NCBI RefSeq assembly: GCF_002097535.1
Contig: NZ_CP020772.1
Location: 2,480,001 to 2,544,000, forward strand
Reading direction: 5' to 3'
Source: Halobacillus mangrovi
Lineage (GTDB): Bacteria > Bacillota > Bacilli > Bacillales > Halobacillaceae
DNA length: 64,000 bases
Shown: piece after piece, positions 26,461 to 35,635 of the stretch
How the letters are laid out: every line of letters begins with the position of its first letter
How positions within the stretch are numbered: the first letter of the stretch is position 1
Program-made: the position numbers and the translations under genes
The notes under the pieces: generated by a model
What the model was told of the DNA's origin: nothing
Seen by the model: the letters and a program-made list of their open reading frames with translations, nothing else
Database searches by the model: none

Positions 26461-26937
26461 TTAAATAGGGCTTTTATGCCTTTCTTTTACCCAGTGGACG
26501 AGTTTATCCATTTCGTTCCAGGCTTGCTCCCACTGCTTTAATTGATCTCTTAATTTCCGATTGTCTTCATCTAGTTTCTTCAATTGATATTCAAGCTTTT
26601 GCTTCCCGTTATCCTCAAATTGCTTCACTTTCATTTCTTTTAAGAAGGAAATTGCTGCGTCGATGGACATAGGGGAATCTTCAGTAGTAGATGAAGCTGA
26701 AAACACGGTTCGTTTCTCTTTTCGGTTTTGTTTCGCTTGCTGTATTTCTTCGTGGTATTCTTTTCTTACTGTTGCATTCCACCTGAAACCGCAAGCAGCG
26801 GGCGTCCTCCGCAGTTTCTCCGCCACTTCTTGGAATGCTTCTAACTGGGTTTTACCTTCTTGTATATATTTCAACACGGTCTGAGCCAGCAGGAGATCTT
26901 CCTCTTCCTTCCAGGCGTCTTGTCTAGGGGCATCCAT
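26461..26937 (-). CDS. gerR: RsfA-family transcriptional regulator GerR (YlbO)
   Basis: 158 aa. N-terminal Myb/SANT-like DNA-binding segment ([21 protein letters not shown] ... [16 protein letters not shown]) followed by a C-terminal coiled coil ([24 protein letters not shown]). This is the RsfA/GerR family; in B. subtilis GerR (YlbO) is made under sigma-E and modulates mother-cell genes. Location beside the rpmF-yceD-tmcAL block identifies it as GerR. GAGGAGGG precedes the ATG. Confidence 0.88.
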   Translation of the reverse strand: MDAPRQDAWKEEEDLLLAQTVLKYIQEGKTQLEAFQEVAEKLRRTPAACGFRWNATVRKEYHEEIQQAKQNRKEKRTVFSASSTTEDSPMSIDAAISFLKEMKVKQFEDNGKQKLEYQLKKLDEDNRKLRDQLKQWEQAWNEMDKLVHWVKERHKSPI

Positions 26938-27001
26938 ACCATCCCTCCTCTATCGTTTGTTTATAGTTATGCAGGAACGATGGTTGATAGAATCCTATTC
27001 T

Positions 27002-27766
27002 TTAGTTTTTTCTCTTATCCATAAACTTTTGAACTGCCTCTTTATGAGCATCTGATTCCCACAGATGGGAGCATTGCTGAACTTCCTCTTCCATCTTTTG
27101 GGATAAGTCTTGTGAAAAAAGATAAGCGGTATATTGTTTTTTGAACCATTTCATTTGTTCTGGAGTCTTATTTAAAAAAGACTGGATCATATCCATTGAT
27201 TTCAGTTGGTTTACAGTAACCATCTTATGTAACCATCCGATACGATACGCTTGCTTGGCAGGATACATATTTGCTTCCATTAACCAGTGAGCTGCAGCAT
27301 TTGGATGGATACGAGAATAAAGCAAGACACCTCCACCCCATCCTGGAGTAATTCCTAGGTTCGCCTGTACGAAACCAAAAGAAGCAGATTCCACACCATA
27401 ACGAAAGTCGCACGCCGTTGCAAGTTCACATCCGCCTCCTCTCGCTTGTCCATTTAACAGAGCAATCGTCGGCACAGGAAGCGTAGCCAATTCGAACAGA
27501 ACTACCTTCATAGGATGCAGTACACGGTAGGCTTCTTCAGCATTCATATCAGCATGCAGTTCCGTTAAATCACCCCCCGCACAAAAGGCCCTCTCCCCCT
27601 CACCTGTAAGCGTAAGGAATTTAATATCCTTTGTCTCTTTTACCTTTTGAAGAGCCTTGTAGAGCTCCTCAGTCATCTGTTTTGATACACTATTTAATTT
27701 CTCAGTTCTGTTCAAGGTTAACTGAGCGTATCCTTCCTCGTTAAATACTAAGTTTACTAGTTCCAA
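27002..27766 (-). CDS. Enoyl-CoA hydratase/isomerase family protein
   Basis: 254 aa from TTG 27766 (MELVNLVFNEEGYAQLTLNR), seven bases after AGGAGG; a GTG at 27784 lies upstream of that site. Crotonase fold: oxyanion-hole segments AFCAGGDLTEL and GQARGGGCELATACD, and NLGITPGWGGG. The exact acyl-CoA substrate is not clear; the sequence also resembles 3-hydroxyisobutyryl-CoA hydrolases. It is not part of the ylbN-rpmF-gerR group in B. subtilis, so it is an insertion at this locus. Confidence 0.85.
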   Translation of the reverse strand: MELVNLVFNEEGYAQLTLNRTEKLNSVSKQMTEELYKALQKVKETKDIKFLTLTGEGERAFCAGGDLTELHADMNAEEAYRVLHPMKVVLFELATLPVPTIALLNGQARGGGCELATACDFRYGVESASFGFVQANLGITPGWGGGVLLYSRIHPNAAAHWLMEANMYPAKQAYRIGWLHKMVTVNQLKSMDMIQSFLNKTPEQMKWFKKQYTAYLFSQDLSQKMEEEVQQCSHLWESDAHKEAVQKFMDKRKN

Positions 27767-27965
27767 TTCAAACCCTCCTCTCACATAAATTTACCATATC
27801 CAATACGTATACACCTTTGGTGCAGCACACGTATTGGATAAGCTATGGTCAAGATGACTTTTTCAATAAAAGCAACGGGCTTATGACCTTGAAAAACTAT
27901 ATACTGTAGCTGGATGTCCTGTCTTAATAAGTTATCCATTCGAAAACTAATTTATTTTATAGTCA

Positions 27966-28000
27966 AATAAAAAAAGAGCCTGATAAGAATCAGACTCTTC
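27966..28000 (-). terminator. rpmF terminator
   Basis: Stem AAGAGTCTGATTC / ATCAGGCTCTT (one wobble) followed by TTTTTTT on the minus strand. Confidence 0.88.
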
Positions 28001-28013
28001 AAAAACACAATGA

Positions 28014-28187
28014 TTAGTCATTAACCACTTGTTTTCCGTTGTATTGTCCACAAGATTTGCAAACATGGTGTGGTTTCGTGTACTCGCCACAGTTTTGGCA
28101 TTCTACCATACCAGGGACATGAAGTTTTTTGTGAGTACGACGTTGGTTTTTAACTTTTTTAGAAGTTCTACGTTTTGGTACTGCCAT
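28014..28187 (-). CDS. rpmF: 50S ribosomal protein L32
   Basis: 57 aa from ATG 28187 ([21 protein letters not shown]), the universal L32 start; the frame upstream to 28208 is noise. Two CxxC pairs (CQNC and CKSC) form a zinc-binding site, so this is the zinc-containing C+ type. It is preceded by the YceD-family gene, the usual pairing, with AGGAGGTG upstream. Confidence 0.97.
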   Translation of the reverse strand: MAVPKRRTSKKVKNQRRTHKKLHVPGMVECQNCGEYTKPHHVCKSCGQYNGKQVVND

Positions 28188-28235
28188 GTTGTACACCTCC
28201 TTTTTCATTTTCGATTGAAAACCATGAAGATTTTC

Positions 28236-28757
28236 TTATTCGTTCTTTTCGTCATTAAATAATGATTGCAGTTTAGCCATTCGAGGATCCACTTTTGTTT
28301 CCTCAGGTTCCTCAGATAACACCTGCCAGCCCTTCCCTTCCTGGGGGGCCTCATCGTGAGCCTCATCATCATTAGAAAATACGCGAGTTGGAATCTCCAA
28401 TTGTACATTTTCCTTGATATAAGGCGTCAAGTCAAGCATTTCTCCATCCACTGGATGGACTTCATCATCACCTTCTTCTGTATGATAAGGGGAAAGGTTG
28501 AATAATTCCATTGCCTCAATGTGAAACGGATATGTCACATCAACTAACGTCCGGGCACAGGGCAACACCATTTCTCCATCAATTGAAAAAGTTACAGTAA
28601 TATCGTTTCCTCGTGTGATCGCTTGACCTTTAACATGCACAGGAGTAATCCTGCGAATGTCATTATTCATACCCTCTAATTCGCTAATATTCACTTCTTC
28701 TTCAAATACAAACGGTTCGTCTACCGCCTGTCTCAGCTTTTGTAGAGGAAATTTCAT
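28236..28757 (-). CDS. ylbN: YceD family (DUF177) protein
   Basis: 173 aa from ATG 28757 (MKFPLQKLRQ); the GTG at 28766 belongs to the Shine-Dalgarno GAGGTGATA. DUF177/YceD proteins occur next to rpmF in most bacteria and are linked to 23S rRNA/large-subunit maturation. Conserved elements: ITRGNDITVTFSIDGEMVLPCARTL and the acidic C-terminal region ending PRMAKLQSLFNDEKNE. A consensus sigma-A promoter precedes it (28785-28813). Confidence 0.9.
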   Translation of the reverse strand: MKFPLQKLRQAVDEPFVFEEEVNISELEGMNNDIRRITPVHVKGQAITRGNDITVTFSIDGEMVLPCARTLVDVTYPFHIEAMELFNLSPYHTEEGDDEVHPVDGEMLDLTPYIKENVQLEIPTRVFSNDDEAHDEAPQEGKGWQVLSEEPEETKVDPRMAKLQSLFNDEKNE

Positions 28758-28784
28758 TGTTATCACCTCATGGCAACAAGAGTT

Positions 28785-28813
28785 ATTGTAAAAGGATTTC
28801 GCTTATTTGTCAA
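28785..28813 (-). promoter_or_regulatory. Sigma-A promoter of yceD-rpmF
   Basis: On the minus strand TTGACA (28808-28813), 17-base spacer, TACAAT (28785-28790): close to perfect, fitting a ribosomal-protein operon. Confidence 0.88.
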
Positions 28814-28970
28814 TATTTTTTCTTTACACCTTATTATTCTACAATGAAGAATGTTTATTTAATTTTTTTCATTCGACATGTTCGATGCGAATTTTCCTTC
28901 TCTCCATGATAAAATAAACCTTACCAACGTTCAATAGACACGTATAAGAATCAAAGGAGGTTATTGAAAG

Positions 28971-30182
28971 ATGAAAGCCTGTGGAGTCATTGTCGAATAT
29001 AATCCCTTTCATAATGGTCATCGATTTCATTTGGAGCAATCAAGGCAGCAATCACGTGCTGATTGTCTCATTGCAATTATGAGCGGAAATTTCCTACAGC
29101 GTGGTGAACCCGCTATCATGGATAAGTGGCATAGGGCGGAAGCTGCTTTACAGTCAGAAGCAGATTTGGTCCTTGAGCTTCCTTACATATATGCGGTAGA
29201 ACATAGTGACTATTTCAGCCAGGGAGCTGTACAGACGTTGTCTGAAATGGGAGTAGAAGCCATTTGTTTTGGCAGTGAAAGCGGTGAAATCAGTCAATTC
29301 TTGGAGGCTCATGAGCATTTAAAAAGAAATGAAGGGTTATTCAACGAAACTGTAAAGAAACAGTTGAGTGAAGGACTCTCTTTTCCAGAAGCCTCACGTT
29401 TGGGATATAAAGCCATTGACCTCCCCGCTGAAAGTATTGACTTGACACAGCCTAACAACATTCTAGGCTACAGCTATGTGAAACAGATCCTTTTATACAA
29501 TGATAAAATTGTTCCGATGACCGTTAAGCGTACCAATAGTCATTACCATGATGATACGATTACAGGTGATATCGCCAGCGCTACAAGTATTCGAAAAGAA
29601 TTATTGAAAGACCATTGTTTTACAGAAAACGCGAGCAGATCCATGCCAAAGGATACAAAAGATCAGTTAAGCAAATATAGAGAGAGAACTCATTTATGGC
29701 ACGAATGGGAACGTTATTTCCATTTTCTTCAGTACAAAATCTTAACAACCCCTGAGTCCGAGCTTCGAAAGATACACGGTGTAGATGAAGGACTTGAGCA
29801 CCGTTTAAAACGCACGATTAAACGGTCAGCCACCTTTGATGCATTCATGGAAGCACTTAAAACTAAAAGATACACATGGACAAGACTGCAGCGTACGCTT
29901 GTTCACATTTTAATTGGTACAGGTAAAGAAGAGGCAAGTTCCCTTCTCAGATTGCCTCAGCCTCCTTACGCTCGTGTATTAGGTATGAATAAAATAGGCA
30001 GGGAATATTTAAACACTTATAAAAAACAAATGCAGATCCCGCTTATTACACAACCACAGCAAATGGAGCATTCCATGCTGGATCTTGAGGAAAGAGCAGC
30101 CACCGCCTATTACAGCGTTTTGGATGCTGAAAACCGAGTGGATATGTTACAGCGTGAGTTTGGTCCACCTATCCGCATATAA
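28971..30182 (+). CDS. tmcAL: tRNA(Met) cytidine acetate ligase TmcAL (YlbM)
   Basis: 403 aa, full length. Nucleotidyltransferase fold with the HxGH motif in EYNPFHNGHRFH and the signature MSGNFLQRGEPAIMDKWHRAE. TmcAL makes N4-acetylcytidine at the wobble position of elongator tRNA-Met from acetate and ATP. Start ATG follows AAAGGAGG. Divergent from yceD-rpmF, as in B. subtilis; ends at a shared terminator with ylbL. Confidence 0.95.
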   Translation: MKACGVIVEYNPFHNGHRFHLEQSRQQSRADCLIAIMSGNFLQRGEPAIMDKWHRAEAALQSEADLVLELPYIYAVEHSDYFSQGAVQTLSEMGVEAICFGSESGEISQFLEAHEHLKRNEGLFNETVKKQLSEGLSFPEASRLGYKAIDLPAESIDLTQPNNILGYSYVKQILLYNDKIVPMTVKRTNSHYHDDTITGDIASATSIRKELLKDHCFTENASRSMPKDTKDQLSKYRERTHLWHEWERYFHFLQYKILTTPESELRKIHGVDEGLEHRLKRTIKRSATFDAFMEALKTKRYTWTRLQRTLVHILIGTGKEEASSLLRLPQPPYARVLGMNKIGREYLNTYKKQMQIPLITQPQQMEHSMLDLEERAATAYYSVLDAENRVDMLQREFGPPIRI

Positions 30183-30211
30183 AAAACCAGCCAAATTACT
30201 GGCTGGTTTTT
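30182..30211. terminator. Bidirectional terminator between tmcAL and ylbL
   Basis: Perfect stem AAAACCAGCC / GGCTGGTTTT with an eight-base loop; T-runs on both strands between convergent genes. Confidence 0.92.
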
Positions 30212-30212
30212 A

Positions 30213-31241
30213 TTAACTGTTTTTCGGTTCGAGCTTGTTCAGATAATCAACGGCATCCTGGAACGTATCCACTGGAACCACCTTCATATCTGTATTAATT
30301 TCTTCAGCGGTTTGTTTAGCAACCTGGTAATTGGAGCCTTCACGTCCTTCTTCGTTTGGCGCAAAGAAGATTTGGCATCCATCCTCAGAGGCTGCCACAA
30401 CTTTTTTATCAATTCCTCCGATTCGCCCCACTTGACCTTCATAATTTACTTCGCCAGTACCTGCAATTTGGTATCCTTTTGTAACATCTTTTTCAGTTAA
30501 CTGATCATACATTTCTAGAGAAAACATTAAACCTGCACTAGGCCCTCCAATTTCCCCGCTTTTCACTTTTACTTCAGGGTTAACTTCGACCGTACGATCT
30601 GTCACTAAAGAAATTCCTACTCCTACTTTTTTCTTATTATCAGGGAATGGAGCTAATTCAATTTCTTTCTGTAGCGTTTCCTTTTCTCTCTTAATCGTCA
30701 GGGTCACCTTTTCTCCCTTTTTCATATCTGATACATAATCAATCAAATCAGCAGCTTCTTGGATCTTTTCTCCATTAACTTGTGTGATTTCGTCTCCTGA
30801 CTTCAATTGATCCTCAGCGGGCATCCCTTTGATTACACCCATCACGAATACACCTTCATAATTAATATCAATTTCTCTGTCAGCAGCCTTGTAGGCAACC
30901 ACTTTTGCTGCTTCTTGGGAGGACTCCATCATCCGCAATTGAGCATGGTAATACTCTTCTTCTGTGACACCTTCAGGTCGGATGTCTTCCAAAGGGTAGA
31001 CCTGATGAAATGGTCTAACCTTCGCAATTAACCATTGTAAAGGAGTGGCCTGTCCTCCCCGTACTGTCACCAAATGCATGTCCCCTTCACTTGAAAAGCC
31101 ATCTGTCACTTCGACAATGGGATCAAGGGCATCGGCATTCCCTGGTTTATAAATGTAGAAAGGGAGACGGTAAGCTCCCAGAAAAGCAACAATTAATAGA
31201 GTTATAATTCCAGTTATAATTACTCGCTTATTTGACCTCAT
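30213..31241 (-). CDS. ylbL: YlbL/SepM-family PDZ-domain serine protease
   Basis: 342 aa. N-terminal membrane anchor (VIITGIITLLIVAFLGAY), central PDZ domain (EGVFVMGVIKGMPAEDQLKSGDEITQVNG), C-terminal Lon-type S16 protease domain with the Ser/Lys dyad in GGPSAGLMFSLEMY and IGGIDKKVVAA. In streptococci SepM processes a competence pheromone; in B. subtilis YlbL is implicated in degrading the division inhibitor YneA after DNA damage. Three bases separate it from ylbK upstream. Confidence 0.92.
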   Translation of the reverse strand: MRSNKRVIITGIITLLIVAFLGAYRLPFYIYKPGNADALDPIVEVTDGFSSEGDMHLVTVRGGQATPLQWLIAKVRPFHQVYPLEDIRPEGVTEEEYYHAQLRMMESSQEAAKVVAYKAADREIDINYEGVFVMGVIKGMPAEDQLKSGDEITQVNGEKIQEAADLIDYVSDMKKGEKVTLTIKREKETLQKEIELAPFPDNKKKVGVGISLVTDRTVEVNPEVKVKSGEIGGPSAGLMFSLEMYDQLTEKDVTKGYQIAGTGEVNYEGQVGRIGGIDKKVVAASEDGCQIFFAPNEEGREGSNYQVAKQTAEEINTDMKVVPVDTFQDAVDYLNKLEPKNS

Positions 31242-31244
31242 GCT

Positions 31245-32033
31245 TTAAGACTCCTTCCAGTCAGCCAATGTTTTCTTTATCGCTTCAATATGGATTTCAG
31301 CTTCTTTTTCTCCTGCTTCAACGATTTCCTTGATATTCGTAAAAGCACGTGAACTATATTTGGATACGTCTGGCCGGATCATCACATCAGCGTCGGCCGA
31401 CACCCCCATAGCTGTAACCAATTCATCCTGCATAATATCAATACTTTGAATAATGACATCATAAATAGAGTTAATGTTCGGATCGGCATCGAAGTGGGCA
31501 CAATCGACAGCGATCACAACATCTGCCCCCATCTCTTTGACAACGGATACAGGGACTCTGTCCATAACCCCTCCATCGATATAAAGCCTGTCATCAATCT
31601 TTTCTGGCACAAATATGCCCGGGATAGCAATACTTGCCCGAACCGCCTCACTAGCTGGTCCTGTTCTGAATATTTTCTTTTCTCCTGCATATAAATCTGT
31701 CGCGATAATGGCCATCGGCAAATCAAATTCTTCCAAATTTTTCCCAAAAGTAAATAAACGGATATATTCCTTGATCCTCCTCCCCTGGATAAATCCCATC
31801 TTAGGGACTGTAAAATCAAGATAATATTTCCGCTTAAAAGTAAAGGCTAGTTTGTAGAGGTCTTCAATTTGTTGACCTGCTGCAAAAAAAGAGCCTACTA
31901 GAGCTCCCATACTGCTTCCGGCCACCATATCAACAGGAATGTCATGCTCTTTGAGTGTTTTAAGAACCCCTAAATGGGAAAATCCCCGGGCTCCCCCTGA
32001 CCCTAGAGCCAAACCGACCTTTGGACGATTCAC
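31245..32033 (-). CDS. ylbK: Patatin-like phospholipase family protein YlbK
   Basis: 262 aa. Patatin fold with oxyanion motif GSGGARG (11-17), nucleophile GSSMG (Ser41) and the aspartate in YIDGGVMDRVPV. Related to the NTE/RssA lysophospholipase group. Substrate unknown; no signal peptide. Followed by ylbL after three bases and divergent from ylbJ, same layout as B. subtilis. Confidence 0.92.
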   Translation of the reverse strand: MNRPKVGLALGSGGARGFSHLGVLKTLKEHDIPVDMVAGSSMGALVGSFFAAGQQIEDLYKLAFTFKRKYYLDFTVPKMGFIQGRRIKEYIRLFTFGKNLEEFDLPMAIIATDLYAGEKKIFRTGPASEAVRASIAIPGIFVPEKIDDRLYIDGGVMDRVPVSVVKEMGADVVIAVDCAHFDADPNINSIYDVIIQSIDIMQDELVTAMGVSADADVMIRPDVSKYSSRAFTNIKEIVEAGEKEAEIHIEAIKKTLADWKES

Positions 32034-32192
32034 ATGACATTCCTCCTTCGCTAACTTTGTTTTATTTTATGGTATAAACCGATAAGTTATGAGCGTACAC
32101 ATGGTGTATAGGTACAAGCAATTGGTTCAAATATATTCCCATTCTACTATGAGTGAAATTAGAAGTACAGAAAACCGTTACGCTCAAGGGAG

Positions 32193-33410
32193 GTGTTCCC
32201 TATATCGAAGTTAAAGACCTTGGTGTTAACCTGTTTAACAGCAGGACTTGCAGCTGCATTAATCCTTTACCCTAAAGCTTCATTAACTGCAAGCTTAAGA
32301 GGCTTGGACTTATGGTGGGAAGTCGTCTTTCCATCACTACTTCCGTTCTTTATTACAGCTGAACTTTTGATCGGCTTCGGAGTGGTACATGGCCTTGGGG
32401 CACTGAGCGAGCGATTTATGCGGCCATTATTTAATGTTCCAGGTTCAGGAGGATTCATTTGGGTCATGGGGATGGCGAGTGGATATCCATCAGGGGCGAA
32501 ATGGACGGCAGATCTACGAAAGAAAGGCGAGCTCACCAAAGTAGAAGCAGAAAGGCTTGTCGCTTTTACAAATGCTTCAAGTCCCTTATTTATATTCGGA
32601 GCCATCGCAGTGGGATTTTTCCACGATCCTTCGCTTGGAATATTAATCGCTGTCTCCCACTATGGAGGAAATGTACTCGTAGGTTTTATAATGAAATTTT
32701 ATAAAAGGAACGAAGATTTAGAATTACGGGAATCCCCTTACTCTTCAATTCGAGATGCATTTTCTAGAATGCATCAGTCGCGTATTAATGACGGCCGAAC
32801 ACTTGGGAAGCTGATGGGAGACGCTGTAACAAAATCTGTAGATACCCTGCTTATGGTGGGGGGATTCATAATGCTGTTCTCAGTTTTGACAGAACTGTTT
32901 AAACAGACAGGCATTATGGAAATTCTTTCATTCCTTCTTTCTATCTCCTTTATACCTGAAACTTTTCATGCCCCACTTATCGCAGGGATGCTAGAATTAA
33001 CGACAGGAATCGGAGCCATCACTCAAACTGGAGAACCCTTGTTAACTCAACTTGTACTGGTGAGCTTTATTTTAGGATTCCACGGCTTTTCTATACAGGC
33101 ACAAATAGCGAGTATTCTTGCTGAAACAGATATCGGGTTCAAACCTTATGCAATCGCCCGCTTAGCTCACGGATTGCTTGCGGCGGGGATCATGATCGTC
33201 TTATATTATTTTTACACCCATTCCTCCCTGCAAACAAAAAGCCTGGCCATTTGGAACCCCAAAGAAAATTTCACAACACCTATTATGGAATTCTTCCATC
33301 ACTATGGACCACCACTTACATTGTTGATGATTATGTTTATGATTCTCTTTAAGTGGCAAAGTCATTCCGGTAAAACCTATAATAAAAATACCCCCTATCG
33401 AAAAAGTTGA
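32193..33410 (+). CDS. ylbJ: Sporulation integral membrane protein YlbJ
   Basis: About 405 aa. Polytopic membrane protein of the Gate/nucleoside-recognition superfamily with two Gate domains (GLDLWWEVVFPSLLPFFITAELL and MVGGFIMLFSVLTELF); TIGR-type sporulation protein YlbJ, needed for spore heat resistance in B. subtilis. The listed GTG at 32193 lies inside the Shine-Dalgarno AAGGGAGG. ATA at 32202 has ideal 8-base spacing and would restore a family-like start (SKLKTLVL); there is no ATG, and the next TTG is 26 bases away. Confidence 0.9.
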   Translation: MFPISKLKTLVLTCLTAGLAAALILYPKASLTASLRGLDLWWEVVFPSLLPFFITAELLIGFGVVHGLGALSERFMRPLFNVPGSGGFIWVMGMASGYPSGAKWTADLRKKGELTKVEAERLVAFTNASSPLFIFGAIAVGFFHDPSLGILIAVSHYGGNVLVGFIMKFYKRNEDLELRESPYSSIRDAFSRMHQSRINDGRTLGKLMGDAVTKSVDTLLMVGGFIMLFSVLTELFKQTGIMEILSFLLSISFIPETFHAPLIAGMLELTTGIGAITQTGEPLLTQLVLVSFILGFHGFSIQAQIASILAETDIGFKPYAIARLAHGLLAAGIMIVLYYFYTHSSLQTKSLAIWNPKENFTTPIMEFFHHYGPPLTLLMIMFMILFKWQSHSGKTYNKNTPYRKS

Positions 33411-33426
33411 TAGAGGGTGTTTTTAT
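33386..33426. terminator. Terminator between ylbJ and coaD
   Basis: Stem ACCCCCTATC / GATAGAGGGTGT with T-run GTTTTTAT on the plus strand; the minus side also has AT-rich flanks. Convergent genes. Confidence 0.8.
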
Positions 33427-33918
<492 letters not shown>

Positions 33919-34467
33919 TCACTCAAATATAGATACACCTATATTCGTTCCGTAAATATCAGATTTTATTAGCTTCAGACGTCCTACTGTTGATGGAATG
34001 CTTTCTGATGAATCGTGTTCACAGATTACGATCCCGTTTTCAGCAATTAAATCATGTTCTAAAAGCGCTTCCATCAGGTCCTTATAGGAAAACTTCTTGT
34101 AAGGTGGATCCAAGAAGATGAACTCGAACGAAAGACCGCGCTTTCCTGCTGCCTTAATAGCCCTCATAGCATCCGTACGAAATACTTCCGTACGCTCCTG
34201 AATCTTCAACAACTCTATGTTTTCGTGGATCGTTTTTATTGCTTTTTGCTGTTGGTCGACAAACACACATGACTCTACGCCTCGACTCATAGCTTCGATT
34301 CCAAGTCCTCCGCTTCCGGCAAACAAATCTAAAGCACGGCCTCTTTCAAAATAAGGGCCAATCATGTGAAATACCGCTTCCTTCACTTTGTCAGTCGTAG
34401 GTCGTGTCTGATGAGAAGGAACAGATTTTAGCTGTCTTCCTTTGAATTCTCCAGCAATCACTCGCAT
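33919..34467 (-). CDS. rsmD: 16S rRNA (guanine-966-N2) methyltransferase RsmD
   Basis: 182 aa. Class I methyltransferase with SAM motif DLFAGSGGLGIEAMSRG and catalytic FLDPPYKK (DPPY, N2-guanine type). N-terminal RVIAGEFKGRQL is family-typical. Cotranscribed with coaD. Confidence 0.95.
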   Translation of the reverse strand: MRVIAGEFKGRQLKSVPSHQTRPTTDKVKEAVFHMIGPYFERGRALDLFAGSGGLGIEAMSRGVESCVFVDQQQKAIKTIHENIELLKIQERTEVFRTDAMRAIKAAGKRGLSFEFIFLDPPYKKFSYKDLMEALLEHDLIAENGIVICEHDSSESIPSTVGRLKLIKSDIYGTNIGVSIFE

Positions 34468-34715
34468 GTTATGTACACCTCTTTTGTCATCATTCTACAT
34501 TATCCTACCATAAAAACAATTGGTCAGGAAATCTACCTGATTTTTAAAATTATTTGTAGAACCATTGAATAGACATGGTTGTCAATGGTCATACTAGAGC
34601 TTGAAGCGGAACAAACTGCTTCTGAAAACGGAGAAGGCTTACATCCCCATAAGTACTTCCTCCGGTTTCTCCTCTCCCTTTACTTTTTTGAATCATCGTA
34701 AATGTTTCAAAAAAG

Positions 34716-34748
34716 AAGGGCTGTCTGTTTAAGACAGCCCTATTTTTT
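34716..34748. terminator. Orphan bidirectional terminator hairpin
   Basis: Stem AGGGCTGTCT / AGACAGCCCT, four-base loop, T-runs on both strands. About 250 bases from the nearest gene; no transcript obviously ends here. Confidence 0.7.
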
Positions 34749-34884
34749 ATGCTTACCTTCCAATATTCAATCTATTCACCTAGCTTTGATCGTCATAAAT
34801 CCGGAGTTATCCAACTATATAGCAGAATAGTTGAATACTCGCTTTCGAGGTACTGTGAGCTTTCCGTTGCCCAGAGTAGAATTT

Positions 34885-35005
34885 GGAGGTCCGAGAAATC
34901 ACTCGCTTTCCGTGAGCATGTGCTGAGCCTCCTCGAGCTAAAAGCTCTCCGGGGTCTCACCTATCATGTTCATCCCACAGGAGTCTCGCTATTTCTCGGA
35001 CCTCC
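34885..35005. repeat. Intergenic repeat, copy 1, with 15-bp inverted ends
   Basis: GGAGGTCCGAGAAAT (34885-34899) and its exact reverse complement (34991-35005) flank an ~90-base core (CGCTTTCC ... GAGCCTCCTCGAGC ... GGGGTCTCACC ... AGGAGTCTCGC). The core is the reverse complement, with differences, of the core at 35135-35220. Similar GC-rich intergenic repeats are common in Bacillaceae genomes. Confidence 0.75.
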
Positions 35006-35119
35006 TTACCGCTGTTGGGAGGAACGGAAACGTTATTGTTACCGAAAACCTATCTGTAATTTTGGAAATCAGAGCTTCCTTACTCCTGTTAAATGGGGCT
35101 GTTCCTTACACTATAGATG

Positions 35120-35365
35120 GGTTGGATGGAAAACGGCGAGACTCCCGCGGGAGAAGGACTTAGGCGAGACCCCACAGAGAGCACAGCGAGCGAGGAGGCT
35201 CGCCAGTTCCCCCGCAGAAAAGTGTTCAAATGCGGAAGCGCCCCGGTAGACACGACTCGCATAAGCAGAAAATCAAAAGGAATGTGCCTTTTCATTCCGT
35301 TGATTTCCTGCTTATGACGCGAGTGTCTGGGCGATGCAACTAGACGAGTTGTTTTCCAGCCAACC
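35120..35365. repeat. Intergenic repeat, copy 2, with inverted ends
   Basis: Ends GGTTGGATGGAAAAC (35120-35134) and GTTTTCCAGCCAACC (35351-35365) are inverted with one mismatch. The core (GCGAGACTCCCGCGGGA ... GAGGAGGCTCGCC) matches copy 1 in inverted orientation. Its right half is a long hairpin of a second family (35239-35333). Confidence 0.75.
35239..35333. repeat. Long hairpin (GCATAAG family)
   Basis: Imperfect inverted repeat of ~40-base arms: AGACACGACTCGCATAAGCAG at the left pairs with CTGCTTATGACGCGAGTGTCT at the right; an inner GGAATG/CATTCC closes it. The arm motif AGACACGAC..GCATAAG recurs at 57511-57527. Confidence 0.75.
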
Positions 35366-35635
35366 TTACGCTTATTACTCATCGGCCCCTAGAATATCTC
35401 GAATTCAAGTCTTTAAGATAAGGAGGCTTATGTGGGGGAACTCAGGATAAAAACGTATTTGAAGGCAGGAAAAATTCGGTTCATTTACTCCATAAGAAAT
35501 AATACCATTATCCAACCATCAGTTTATTGTGTCTTGAGCAGCTAATACAAAGGTATGTTGCTGAAATTATGGATTCACATTGCCTCAGATTCATGCTAAT
35601 GTGGTTTTTAGCGAGTACAAAAGGGAGAGAGTAAT

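Larger units (their letters stand above)
34468..35635. other. Gene-free, repeat-rich region
   Basis: About 1.17 kb without a credible gene. It holds a terminator-like hairpin (34716-34748), an imperfect repeat with 15-bp inverted ends (34885-35005), a second, oppositely oriented copy with its own inverted ends (35120-35365) that contains a long hairpin (35239-35333), and the presumed promoter of the next gene. Open frames here are by-products of GC-rich repeats. Confidence 0.75.

Noticed and set aside
34749..35249. Open frame of 166 codons (plus strand), and others in 34.9-35.4 kb
   Set aside because: It spans the two GC-rich inverted repeats, has no ribosome-binding site and the predicted protein is of the low-complexity kind these repeats always give.
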